Source: Streptosporangium carneum | Lineage (GTDB): Bacteria > Actinomycetota > Actinomycetes > Streptosporangiales > Streptosporangiaceae | NCBI RefSeq assembly: GCF_027922005.1 | Contig: NZ_BSEV01000010.1 | Location: 153,272 to 217,271 of the forward strand | Direction: 5' to 3' | Length of the DNA stretch: 64,000 bases | Shown: positions 52,533 through 60,642 of the stretch, piece by piece | How the letters are laid out: each line of letters starts with the position of its first letter | Numbering within the stretch: position 1 is the first letter of the stretch | Notes under the pieces: model-generated | What the model saw: the letters and a program-made list of their open reading frames with translations, nothing else | Database searches by the model: none | What the model was told of the DNA's origin: nothing | Translations under genes and position numbers: made by a program

Positions 52533-53555
52533 ATGGAAAAATCGCATGCCGGGGCTCAGATGCCCCTGCGTGTTCTCCTGCTCGGCGTGGCCGCCTCCCT
52601 GGCAGCCGCTCCGGCTCTCGTCCTCGGCGCCCAGTCGGCCGCCTCGGCCGGGACCGTCAGGTCCGACGCCGAGGGATGCGCACTGGTGAACGGCGGCTTC
52701 GAGGAGCCGGGCGGCCTGCGAGGACAGGGTCACCTGCGCAGAGACGTGCCCGGCTGGAGCACGTCGTCGAGTGACGGCGTCATCGAGCTCTGGGGTCCCG
52801 GCAACCGTGCCGACCCGATGAACTTCACCGTCCCGGCCGACAGCGGAAGGCAGTTCGCCGAGGTCAACGGAACCGCGGTCTCGACCCTCTACCAGGATGT
52901 CGAGACCGAGCCCGGCTCGACGCTGACCTGGAGCCTGGCGCACCGGGGACGCACCAGGGGCCCCGGCAGCGAGGACGTCCTGCGGGTCAGGATCGGCGGG
53001 GTCGTGCAGACCCCGGAGGGCCAGGACTCCCCCGACATCTCCGACAGCAGTGCCGCCTGGGGACACTACAAGGGCAGCTACCGGGTTCCCTCCGGCCAGA
53101 AGGTCACCAGGGTGGAGTTCGTCTCGGTCTCGTCGGGGACGGGCCTGCCGACCTACGGCAACTTCCTCGACTCGGTGGAGATCTCGTGCGAGGCCCCGTG
53201 CGTGCGGAACCTCCCGCCCACCTCGCCCTACCTCCTGCTGTCCGGGCTTGTGGGACGCCGCCTCAACGGTTTCCTCGCCTCGACCGACCCGGAGGGCGGC
53301 GAGATCACCTACAGCCTGAACAGCCCCGAGGGACCGCAGCCCCAGGTGGCGGTCCGGCCCGACGGCTACGTGACCTTCAGGTCGTCCAGCCCGGGCATCT
53401 ACGAGGTGCCGGTCAGGGCCTGTGACAAGGACGGCGAGTGCAGCGACGGCAGGGTGGTCGTCGTGGTCTACGGCTTCCGCTCGGGACCGCTGACCGGTCC
53501 GATGGTCAAGCTGTCCACCATCAAACGTACGGCCTCCCCGCTCCACAGCGAGTAG
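52533..53555 (+). CDS. Secreted protein with carbohydrate-binding-like and cadherin-like domains
   Basis: 340 residues. Signal peptide to about residue 40 (SAASAGT). Domain 1 (about 45-225) opens with ALVNGGFEEPGG and contains GRQFAEVNGTAVSTLYQDVE, the jelly-roll pattern of DUF642/galactose-binding-like modules. Domain 2 (about 228-325) is a single Ig/cadherin-like repeat (FLASTDPEGGEITYSLNS ... VPVRACDKDGECSDGRVVV). Probably a wall- or sugar-binding exoprotein. GGGGG precedes the ATG. The final codons and TAG are the first unit of a tandem repeat that continues downstream. Confidence 0.85.
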   Translation: MEKSHAGAQMPLRVLLLGVAASLAAAPALVLGAQSAASAGTVRSDAEGCALVNGGFEEPGGLRGQGHLRRDVPGWSTSSSDGVIELWGPGNRADPMNFTVPADSGRQFAEVNGTAVSTLYQDVETEPGSTLTWSLAHRGRTRGPGSEDVLRVRIGGVVQTPEGQDSPDISDSSAAWGHYKGSYRVPSGQKVTRVEFVSVSSGTGLPTYGNFLDSVEISCEAPCVRNLPPTSPYLLLSGLVGRRLNGFLASTDPEGGEITYSLNSPEGPQPQVAVRPDGYVTFRSSSPGIYEVPVRACDKDGECSDGRVVVVVYGFRSGPLTGPMVKLSTIKRTASPLHSE

Positions 53556-53665
53556 GGCCCAGCCTCTCTCCACAGCGAGCAGGGCCCCAGCCTCTCCGGA
53601 GTGCGCAGGGTCCCAGCCTCTCCGGAGTGCGCAGGGTCCCAGCCTCTCCGGAGTGCGCGGGGTCC
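53531..53665 (+). repeat. Tandem repeat starting in the last codons of the secreted-protein gene
   Basis: Unit 0 (CTCCACAGCGAGTAGGG, containing the stop TAG) is followed by CTCCACAGCGAGCAGGG, then three near-identical 26-bp units with AGCCTC at 53589, 53615 and 53641. Unit 1 differs from unit 0 at the stop by TAG to CAG. Confidence 0.85.
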
Positions 53666-53740
53666 CAGGCGAACCACCCCGACGACCGCCGGGCCGCACT
53701 CCCGGCCCGGCGGTCATCCGTCCCGACGGTCAACTCCGCC

Positions 53741-53816
53741 CGGTCCGGTCGACGCGGCGCGGTCCGGTGAACACGGCGCGATCCGGTCGACGCGGCGCGG
53801 TCCGGTGAACGGTCGC
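53741..53816. repeat. Four 19-bp tandem units in alternating pairs
   Basis: CGGTCCGGTCGACGCGGCG, CGGTCCGGTGAACACGGCG, CGATCCGGTCGACGCGGCG, then CGGTCCGGTGAACGGTCG: a 38-bp dimer repeated twice, ending 2 bases before the stop of the convergent gene. Confidence 0.85.
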
Positions 53817-53818
53817 GC

Positions 53819-56800
53819 TCAGCGCATCCTGCCGACGGCCGCCCGCAGGCGGCGCACATCCCGCAGCCGCGCCTCGTAGGTCGCGCCGACCACGACGAGC
53901 AACACCCCTCCGAGCGCCATCGGCACCCAGCGAGGCACCGCCATCACGGCCTGCGTGATCCACGGAGCCAGCTCGTGCAAAGCGACGGCGGCCAGGGCGA
54001 GTCCGCCCAGCAGCGCCGGGGCCTGGAGCCGGAAGCGCGCCCCGGCCAGCAGCACGGCCAGGCACACCGTACCGAGCAGCAGCGGCCTGACCCAGCCTGC
54101 GCCGGTGAGCATCGCGACCACGCTGGGCAGCAGGCTCGAGGCGAGCCCGGTCCCGTAGGCCCTCCACGAGGAGACGGCGCGGCCACGCGCTCGCCACCAG
54201 CCGAACGCCAGCAGGACCAGTGAGAACGGCACGGTGTACGCCTCGACCACGGTGATGTCCGAGGCGAGCAGCCTCAGCCACGAGGCGACCAGTAGCAGGC
54301 CCGTTCCCGCGTACCCGGCCCACCGCCGGTCAGGCCGCAGCGCCGTGCCGACCATCAGCACCCCGGCCGCCGCGCAGGCCAGCGCGGCCAGCGACAGGCT
54401 GTCCGCGGTGAGCGGCAGGGCCACGGCCGCGAGAGCGTATCCGGCCGTCTCCACGCCGATCGCGAACGATGAGCTCCTGCACCTGCCCGCCACGGCCGCC
54501 GCGACGCAGGCCACGGCGAGCATGCCGAACGTCGCGTGCCGCGCCGGCCACTCCAGGGCGAGTCCGGCGGCCAGCGCCTCCCCTCCCATCAGCAGCGTCG
54601 CCAGCCCGGCGGCGGCGGCCCGCACCGCCCGCCCGGCCCGCTCCCGCCCGAGGAACACGACCGCCGCCGCCACCAGCGCGACCACCGGCAGCACGACCAG
54701 GGTCGCGGTCTTGGCGGCGAGCGCCCACGAGAGCGCGAACGAGGCCGTCCACAACCCCGCCGCGGCGCCGAACGCCCCGTTGGCGCGGCTCCGCGCGGCC
54801 GCCCACGCCGAGGGGCCCAGCCCCACGGCGAACAGACCCACCTCAAGCCAGTACGGCATGCCGACGGAGACCGGCAGCGTCACCAGCACCGGGGGCCACG
54901 CCAGCAGCCCCGCCCTGAGCGCGCCCCCGCGCCCCGCGACCTGCCAGGAGGCCGTCACCGCCGTGGCCGCGAGAAGCGCCACGATCACGACGAGGATCAC
55001 GGGGCCTGTGGGATGCCCCTGTGGGGTCCATGGGAAGGCGAGCGGGCGGTAGAAGCCGAGGGTCCCGACAAGGTGCTCGATGACCGGCGGCACCGCGAGC
55101 CCGGCCAGCACCACGCCCAGCGCCTGCCCGACGCCTCGCCGGGGATCGGCCCCGCCGTCTCCTGCCGCCGCGGATCCGGCGCCGGCCACCCTCGCGGCCC
55201 CGTCCCCCACGGTCCCGTTCCCCGCGGCTCCGTCCGTCACGGCCCCGTCCCTCACGGCCCCGTCCCTCGCGGTCCCGTTCCCCGCGGCTCCGTCCGTCAC
55301 GGCTCCGTCCGTCACGACGGCGGAGCCGTACCGGAGGGAGAGGAGGACGGCCAGCACGGAGCCGACCGCCAACGACAGCGACAGCCCGTCGGCGACCGGC
55401 TGCCAGCGCGTCCCCACGGCCACGGCCCAGATCAGACCGGTCGCCGACAGCACCGCCATGACCAGTGCCGTCGCCGCCGCCCACGGCGTCCTGGCGGTGA
55501 ACGTCGCCGCGCTCCACACGGCCAGCAGCACGGCCAGCGCGACGTAGGTCTCCGTCCGCCCGGTGAGCGCGGTGACCGCCCCGAGCACCGCCACGGGCAC
55601 GGCCGTCGCCGCGAACGCCGTCGCCCGCGCCGGCACCCCGGTCAGGGTCAGGCAGGCCACGAGCGCGACGGTCATGAACAGCAGGACGACCAGACTCGCC
55701 GGGTGCCCCCAGCCATAGGCGTTCGGGGCGACGGCGATCGCGACCGTGCCCGTGATCAGGCCGAGGACGCCCACGTCCTTCCGTCCCCGCCGGGCGGCCA
55801 CCGCGGAGGCGGCCGCGAGCAGCCCCAGCACGACCGGGGCCGATTCCGCGGGAAACTGCTGCCAGCCGGGGACGGCGCCGTGGGGCCCCGACCACACCCG
55901 GTCCAGCCAGGTGAACGGCGCAAGCAGCGTGGTGACCGTCCACGGGAGGAACGGAAAGGCGGTGAGCGCGGCCAGGACCCCGGCGGACACCGCACCGGCC
56001 GAGCGCACCCGCGCGTCGTTCAGGCCGGGCAGGTACAGCGCCGCCGCCGCGGCCGCCAGCGCTCCCACGGTGTACGGGACGCCCAACCAGCCCGGGGGGA
56101 GGAGCTGCCAGAAGGGAGCCGCCAGACCTGCGGCCAGGGCGAGCATCGACCCGGCCGTGAGGAGCCTGAACCTGCCCTCCCCGACCCGCGGCACGCAGGC
56201 GAGCCCGATCACGGCCAGCGCGACGAGCAGGACTCCTCTGACCGAGTTGGCCGCCAGGCTCACGTCACCGGGAAGCCTCCCTGCCCCCAGCGAGGAGGCC
56301 AGGAACCCGTAGAGCACGCCCAGCGTCCACACCACGCCGAAACAGACCCCCGCCGTCGTACGTCCGACGGAACGAACATGCCCCGCGCGCCCGCCGGAAT
56401 TCGTGAGGCCGGACGGCCTCTCTGCGTGGCCGGACGACGCCCCTGGGAGGCCGTCCGGCGTCGCGGGCTCGCCCGCTTCACGGGCCGGCAGAGCTCCACC
56501 CGTCGTCCGGACGAACAGCAGGAGGGCCGCGTCGGCCGCGGCCGTCGCCGTGAGGGCGGCGGTGATCCAGACGTCCGTCTCACCGAACGCGAGCAGCGGG
56601 AGTGGGAACTGGGCGAGTACGATCGCGACCGGCAACGGCAGCCTCAGCGGCAGCAGTCGCGAGTAGCCCGCCATGAACAGCGCGACCAGCCCGAACAACA
56701 GGGCGGCGTAGTGGAGCGGGTCGAGGCCGTCGGCACCCGCCAGGCCAACCCGCCGGGCCGCGTAGCCGTCCAGGAAGAGCAGGGCGACGCCGAACAGCGT

Positions 56801-57511
56801 GATCGTCTCGGCGGTGGCGCCGAGACCTCTACCTGCCAGGAGCTTCGGCGCGGCGAAGGTGAGCCCGGTGACCCCGGCGAGGATCGCCGCCCTCCCGCCG
56901 ATGCCGATGTGCCCCCAGCTGACCACCGTGAACACCACGGCCGCGACGACCAGCAGCAGGCCGCCGAGTGACAGCAGCAGGTTCTGCACGGCCTTGGGCG
57001 AGAAGTCCCTGCGCGGCGCGGACTCGGCGTTCCCCGGCCCGAAGCCCCCGTGCGTCCCGCCTCCAGGGCCTCCCGCCCCCGGACCGAAGCCTCCACGCCT
57101 CCCGGCCCCCGGGCCTCCGCCGGACGCGGCGGCTCCCTCCCTCGCCATCTTCGGAACGGTCGTGCCTCCCCGTCCCCTTTGAGCCTCCCCGACTCCCCGG
57201 GTTCCCCCGGCTCCCTGCAGTCCCTGGACCTCCTGAGGGCCAGGTGCGGCAGGAAATCCCCCGGCCAGACCGGCGCGCTCGGCACGGAGCAGGCCGAGCA
57301 GGTGGTCACGGCGGCCCAGCAGCTCCGCCTCCCTGGCCCGCAGCCTGGTCAGCTCCTCGTCGAGCCGCCACAGCTCGGCCGCCACCGGCCCCCTGAGCGG
57401 GAGCGCGCAGCGCGGGCAACGGTCGGGAGCCCCCGTGACGGGCGCGCCGCACTCCGGGCAGCCAACCCCCGGTCGCGGGCGGCGCGGACCCGCCGGAATC
57501 TGGTCATGCAT
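53819..57511 (-). CDS. Very large polytopic membrane protein, SCO7613-like
   Basis: 1230 residues. N-terminal zinc ribbon (GCPECGAP ... DRCPRCALP, about 17-38), a helical segment (ELWRLDEELTRLRAREAELL), then a Gly-rich linker. From about residue 180 there are some 25-30 hydrophobic helices in a row with short loops. A low-complexity stretch near 760-800 consists of repeated VTDGAV/GNGTARDGA units. The pattern fits the SCO7613 C-terminal-domain membrane proteins of actinomycetes, whose role is unknown. The ATG at 57511 gives a normal start before the ribbon; the frame is open further upstream without similarity. Confidence 0.85.
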   Translation of the reverse strand: MHDQIPAGPRRPRPGVGCPECGAPVTGAPDRCPRCALPLRGPVAAELWRLDEELTRLRAREAELLGRRDHLLGLLRAERAGLAGGFPAAPGPQEVQGLQGAGGTRGVGEAQRGRGGTTVPKMAREGAAASGGGPGAGRRGGFGPGAGGPGGGTHGGFGPGNAESAPRRDFSPKAVQNLLLSLGGLLLVVAAVVFTVVSWGHIGIGGRAAILAGVTGLTFAAPKLLAGRGLGATAETITLFGVALLFLDGYAARRVGLAGADGLDPLHYAALLFGLVALFMAGYSRLLPLRLPLPVAIVLAQFPLPLLAFGETDVWITAALTATAAADAALLLFVRTTGGALPAREAGEPATPDGLPGASSGHAERPSGLTNSGGRAGHVRSVGRTTAGVCFGVVWTLGVLYGFLASSLGAGRLPGDVSLAANSVRGVLLVALAVIGLACVPRVGEGRFRLLTAGSMLALAAGLAAPFWQLLPPGWLGVPYTVGALAAAAAALYLPGLNDARVRSAGAVSAGVLAALTAFPFLPWTVTTLLAPFTWLDRVWSGPHGAVPGWQQFPAESAPVVLGLLAAASAVAARRGRKDVGVLGLITGTVAIAVAPNAYGWGHPASLVVLLFMTVALVACLTLTGVPARATAFAATAVPVAVLGAVTALTGRTETYVALAVLLAVWSAATFTARTPWAAATALVMAVLSATGLIWAVAVGTRWQPVADGLSLSLAVGSVLAVLLSLRYGSAVVTDGAVTDGAAGNGTARDGAVRDGAVTDGAAGNGTVGDGAARVAGAGSAAAGDGGADPRRGVGQALGVVLAGLAVPPVIEHLVGTLGFYRPLAFPWTPQGHPTGPVILVVIVALLAATAVTASWQVAGRGGALRAGLLAWPPVLVTLPVSVGMPYWLEVGLFAVGLGPSAWAAARSRANGAFGAAAGLWTASFALSWALAAKTATLVVLPVVALVAAAVVFLGRERAGRAVRAAAAGLATLLMGGEALAAGLALEWPARHATFGMLAVACVAAAVAGRCRSSSFAIGVETAGYALAAVALPLTADSLSLAALACAAAGVLMVGTALRPDRRWAGYAGTGLLLVASWLRLLASDITVVEAYTVPFSLVLLAFGWWRARGRAVSSWRAYGTGLASSLLPSVVAMLTGAGWVRPLLLGTVCLAVLLAGARFRLQAPALLGGLALAAVALHELAPWITQAVMAVPRWVPMALGGVLLVVVGATYEARLRDVRRLRAAVGRMR

Positions 57512-57555
57512 ACCATGAAGGATGCCGGGCCACGGTTGCGATCCGCTTGCGGAGA

Positions 57556-57578
57556 GATACTCAATCTTTGCTGAGTAC
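57556..57578. promoter_or_regulatory. Inverted repeat upstream of the SCO7613-like gene
   Basis: GATACTCA-ATCTTTGC-TGAGTACC: 5-bp perfect core arms (ACTCA/TGAGT) extending with one mismatch, 45 bases before the start. Possible operator in the 195-bp spacer from the propeller gene. Confidence 0.35.
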
Positions 57579-57706
57579 CCCTTTTTCCCTGCATCCTCCA
57601 GGCTTTCCCTTTCCCTACACCCTTCAGGCCTTCCCGACACTCTCCACGAGCGGTGACGGACCGCCCGACTCGGGCCCGGCCACGACGGAGCGCGGGACCA
57701 GACGGC

Positions 57707-58777
57707 CTACCGGGTGCGGCGGGCGATGAAGGTGATGAGGCCGGTGGCTCCCGCCGCGGCCGCCAGCCAGAGGGCCACGGCGGAACCCGGCACCCCGGCG
57801 TCGGCGCCGGTGTCCTCCCGCGCGTCGGCGACCAGCGTGGTGGCGCCCCCCTTGCCCTTGCCCGCCCCCTTGCCGGCGTCTCCCGTCGGCGTGGGAGCGG
57901 GGGAAGGAGCCGTCTCCCGCAGGACGCTCTCCGGCAGCGGCACCCGGTAGACAGGGCTGTTCTTGCCCTCGGTGCCGGTCAGCAGCGCCTTGCCGTCGAG
58001 CGTGTAGGCGATGGACTCGGCCTGCTCGAGCTGCGGCATCGACACCCGGGCGATCTGGTCTCCCGGGGCCCGATACACCGTGGCGGAGAAGTAGGTGCGG
58101 ATCACGAAGCTCGACCCGTCGGGGGCGTACGCGGCGTCGGTCGCCATGACGGGCGCGGAGCCGACCTTGCGAAGCACGTTGGTCCTGTCGGTGCGCAGCC
58201 GCTTCGGAGCCTCGTAGACCGAGCCGGCGAACTCCTTGCTCACGATGTAGAGCCGCCCGGTGCGCGGGTGGACCATGACCCCCTCGGCGTTGTGACCGCC
58301 GTCCTCGTAGCGGAACCGGTAGCGGACGGCGGGAACGGCGGCGTCACGCACCGAGGTGGGCTCGGGGACCCGGTACACCGAGATGTCGGGCCACGCCCCG
58401 TCGAAGTTGTCGCCGATGTCGGCGAACCAGAGCACTCCTCGCCCCGTCTTGGGGTCCTTGGTCGCGGCCATCCCCTCCCAGTCGCGGGCCGCCGCCCCCT
58501 GCAGGGTGTACTTCGCGCGGGTCCGCCCGTCGGCACCGACCGCGAAGAAGATCGGGCCGTCGGAGCTGTCGTTGTGGGTGTAGTAGACGTCCTTGTGCGT
58601 CGGCGAGACGGCCAGGCCGCTCGACTCGGTGATCCGGCTGTCCCTGAACGTGAAGAGGGGCGTCTCCTCGTCAGGCTCCCGCTGCGCCCATGCCCCCTGC
58701 CCCGGCGACAGCGCCATCCCGGCCAGCGCGGCCACCACGAGCACGCGAATCACGACATACCCCGGTCTACTCGCCAT
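57707..58777 (-). CDS. Secreted surface beta-propeller with C-terminal anchor
   Basis: 356 residues. Signal peptide (VIRVLVVAALAGMALSPGQG) and a propeller domain (about 35-285) with repeating blades: ITESSGLAVSPTHKDVYYTH, WFADIGDNFDGAWPDISVYR, YEDGGHNAEGVMVHPRTGRL, QLEQAESIAYTLDGKALLTG. A Pro/Gly/Lys linker leads to a C-terminal membrane helix (GSAVALWLAAAAGATGLITF) and basic tail, so the domain is tethered outside the cell. Function unknown; such domains resemble esterase-like phytase or SdiA-regulated propellers. Confidence 0.82.
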   Translation of the reverse strand: MASRPGYVVIRVLVVAALAGMALSPGQGAWAQREPDEETPLFTFRDSRITESSGLAVSPTHKDVYYTHNDSSDGPIFFAVGADGRTRAKYTLQGAAARDWEGMAATKDPKTGRGVLWFADIGDNFDGAWPDISVYRVPEPTSVRDAAVPAVRYRFRYEDGGHNAEGVMVHPRTGRLYIVSKEFAGSVYEAPKRLRTDRTNVLRKVGSAPVMATDAAYAPDGSSFVIRTYFSATVYRAPGDQIARVSMPQLEQAESIAYTLDGKALLTGTEGKNSPVYRVPLPESVLRETAPSPAPTPTGDAGKGAGKGKGGATTLVADAREDTGADAGVPGSAVALWLAAAAGATGLITFIARRTR

Positions 58778-58887
58778 CCAGCCATCATGCCCTGTGTGAC
58801 GCCGTACCGGCGGGAGCCGACGCCGTGTCCGTGACGGGACCTCCCCTAACGAGAACCGCCCCTTGACGTTCCCGGAAAACGGGCTCG

Positions 58888-58905
58888 CCTTGAGTGCACT
58901 CCAGG
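58888..58905. promoter_or_regulatory. MerR-like operator upstream of the aldo-keto reductase
   Basis: CCTTGAGTGCACTCCAGG: an 18-bp palindrome with one mismatched pair, core GAGTGCACTC perfect, 17 bases before the start. Such dyads are typical of MerR-family activators, which bind within an overlong promoter spacer. No merR gene lies next to it in this window. Confidence 0.55.
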
Positions 58906-58922
58906 TGCTTAGGGTGGAGCGC

Positions 58923-59891
58923 ATGGACTACACGCAGCTTGGCCGTACCGGCCTGAAGGTCAGCCGCCTCTGCCTGGGCACCATGAACTTCGGCCCTCTG
59001 ACCTCGGAGGAGGACTCCTTCGCGATCATGGACCACGCCCATGAGCTGGGCGTCAACTTCTTCGACACAGCCAACGTGTACGGCTGGAAGCAGGGCGAGG
59101 GCATCACCGAGAACATCATCGGACGGTGGTTCGCCAAGGGGGGCGGGCGTCGCGAGAAGACGGTCATCGCCACCAAGCTCTACGGCTCGATGGGCGACTG
59201 GCCCAACGAGAACCTGCTGTCCGCGCTGAACATCCGCCGTGCCGCCGAAGCCTCGCTGAAGCGTCTGCAGACCGACTACATCGATGTCTACCAGGCCCAC
59301 CACATCGACCGGAACACCCCGTTCGAGGAGTTCTGGGAGGCGATGGACGTCCTGAAGCAGCAGGGCAAGATCCTGTATGTCGGGTCGTCCAACTTCGCGG
59401 GCTGGCACATCGCCAAGGCCCAGGAGACCGCCGCCCGCCGCAACACCCTCGGCCTGGTCTCCGAGCAGTCGCACTACAACCTGATCGTCCGGGCCCCCGA
59501 GCTCGAGGTCATCCCGGCGTGCGAGGACTACGGACTCGGCCTGATCCCGTGGAGCCCGCTGGCGGGCGGCCTGCTCGGCGGCGTCCTCCGCAAGATCGAC
59601 AAGGGACGCTCCGCGTCGGAGCGGATCGTCCAGGAGCTGGACAAGCACCGCGACAAGATCGAGCGCTACGAGGCGTTCTGCGACGAGCTCGGCGAGGACC
59701 CGGCCAACGTCGGCCTTGCCTGGTTGCTCCACCAGAAGGCCGTCACCGCCCCGATCATCGGCCCACGCACGCTGGAGCAGTTCGACGGCACCACGAAGGC
59801 CTTGGAGATCAAGCTGGACGACAAGGCCCTCACCACCCTCGACGAGATCTTCCCCGGCCACAAGACAGCCCCGGAAGACTACGCCTGGTAA
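58923..59891 (+). CDS. Aldo/keto reductase
   Basis: 322 residues, (beta/alpha)8 NADPH-dependent reductase. MDYTQLGRTGLKVSRLCLGT is the usual N-terminus. Catalytic tetrad residues: Asp and Tyr in NFFDTANVYG, Lys in VIATKLYG, His in VYQAHHIDRNTP. NADP-binding segments are IPWSPLAGGLL and APIIGPRTLEQ. Resembles YhdN/GSP69-type general reductases. GGAG lies upstream of the ATG at 58923. A degenerate CRISPR unit starts 8 bases after the stop. Confidence 0.94.
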   Translation: MDYTQLGRTGLKVSRLCLGTMNFGPLTSEEDSFAIMDHAHELGVNFFDTANVYGWKQGEGITENIIGRWFAKGGGRREKTVIATKLYGSMGDWPNENLLSALNIRRAAEASLKRLQTDYIDVYQAHHIDRNTPFEEFWEAMDVLKQQGKILYVGSSNFAGWHIAKAQETAARRNTLGLVSEQSHYNLIVRAPELEVIPACEDYGLGLIPWSPLAGGLLGGVLRKIDKGRSASERIVQELDKHRDKIERYEAFCDELGEDPANVGLAWLLHQKAVTAPIIGPRTLEQFDGTTKALEIKLDDKALTTLDEIFPGHKTAPEDYAW

Positions 59892-59898
59892 CCCAGGA

Positions 59899-60044
59899 AG
59901 CCATCTCCACACGCGCGGGGAACAGCCCACCGGGGTCACACCACCGGTCACACCCTGGGGGCAATCCCCGCGCGAGGAGCAGCCAAATCACTACACAATT
60001 GGCAGCCCCTCATCGAGACCACCCCCGCGTGCGCGGGGAGCAGC
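59899..60044. CRISPR. Degenerate three-repeat CRISPR relic, type I-E-like
   Basis: The third unit (60017-60044) is an intact 28-nt repeat of the actinobacterial I-E kind, ending CCCCGCGTGCGCGGGGAGCA plus GC, with its 6-bp CCCCGC/GCGGGG stem. The second (ending 59983) keeps only the right half, CCCCGCGCGAGGAGCAGC. The first (59899-59926) matches at 20 of 28 positions. Unit ends lie 57 and 61 bp apart; 61 is the canonical I-E period (28 + 33). The spacer at 59984-60016 is 33 nt. No cas genes are in the window. Confidence 0.65.
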
Positions 60045-60051
60045 ACTCCAT

Positions 60052-60211
60052 GAATCCCACCGGTCTCCGCGTCACAGAGTCCCGCCGGCCGAGCCCCCTC
60101 CCTCACCATGCTGTGGAGCCTTACGGCGCCGGTACGGCGAGCGGTGGCGCGGACGTGTCCGGCGCTGTGAACGGCGAGCGACCCGGCAACCTTCCGCGAT
60201 CGCCCCACCGG
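60052..60211. repeat. 160-bp direct repeat, copy A
   Basis: Begins GAATCCCACCGG and ends CGCCCCACCGG; contains GGCGCCGGTACGGCGAGCGG. Copy B lies 218 bp downstream. The central part (60125-60200) is almost identical between copies. Confidence 0.9.
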
Positions 60212-60269
60212 ATGTAGGGGTGAGGAAGCACGGCGTTCACGGCCAAGCCGCACTTCTCGCCGCGTCACG

Positions 60270-60429
60270 GAATCCCACCGGCCTCCGCGTAACGAAGTCC
60301 CATCGACCGAGCCCCCTCCCTCACCGTGCCGTGAAGCCTTACGGCGCCGGTACGGCGAGCGGTGGCGCGGACGTGTCCGGCGCTGTGAACGGCGAGCGAC
60401 CCGGCAGCTTTCCACAATCGCCCCACCGG
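60270..60429. repeat. 160-bp direct repeat, copy B
   Basis: Same unit as 60052-60211, differing at scattered positions. A 29-bp piece of both copies recurs at 18639-18667 with one difference. Confidence 0.9.
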
Positions 60430-60436
60430 GTGGCAG

Positions 60437-60552
60437 TGGCGCCCGGCCGGATTCGGGGGTCCAGCCGGGCGCCAGGGGCCGCGCCGAGCCGTGGAGAAGG
60501 CTCGGCGCGGCCCGGTGCGGTTCCCGCTTCCCCGGTGTGTGTCGGGAACCGC
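60437..60552. repeat. Three consecutive perfect hairpins
   Basis: Hairpin 1: TGGCGCCCGGC (60437) / GCCGGGCGCCA (60464). Hairpin 2: GGGCCGCGCCGAGCC (60476) / GGCTCGGCGCGGCCC (60499), 15 bp with an 8-nt loop. Hairpin 3: GCGGTTCCCG (60517) / CGGGAACCGC (60543). All arms are perfect. They lie downstream of the minus-strand small genes and may include their terminator. Confidence 0.85.
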
Positions 60553-60584
60553 GCGAGGTGCGCGGCCCAGGCCCCTCCTTCCCA

Positions 60585-60642
60585 GGCCGCACGTTCATGG
60601 GGTGCGGAGGTTCTTTCTAAGCCGCACGGTCATGGGGTACGG
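60585..60642 (-). repeat. Duplicated 3' end of the small gene
   Basis: GGCCGCACGTTCATGGGGTG at 60585 and AGCCGCACGGTCATGGGGTA at 60620 (20 of 23 positions alike, 35-bp period). The second copy is the 3' end of the gene at 60617-60919. Confidence 0.7.

Noticed and set aside
53819-57640. Extension of the large membrane protein upstream to 57640
   Set aside because: The extra 43 residues are unlike the family start; the zinc-ribbon N-terminus begins right after the ATG at 57511.
58890-58915. TTGAGT ... TAGGGT as the -35/-10 promoter of the aldo-keto reductase
   Set aside because: The spacer would be only 14 bp, too short; the dyad is recorded as an operator without assigning a promoter.
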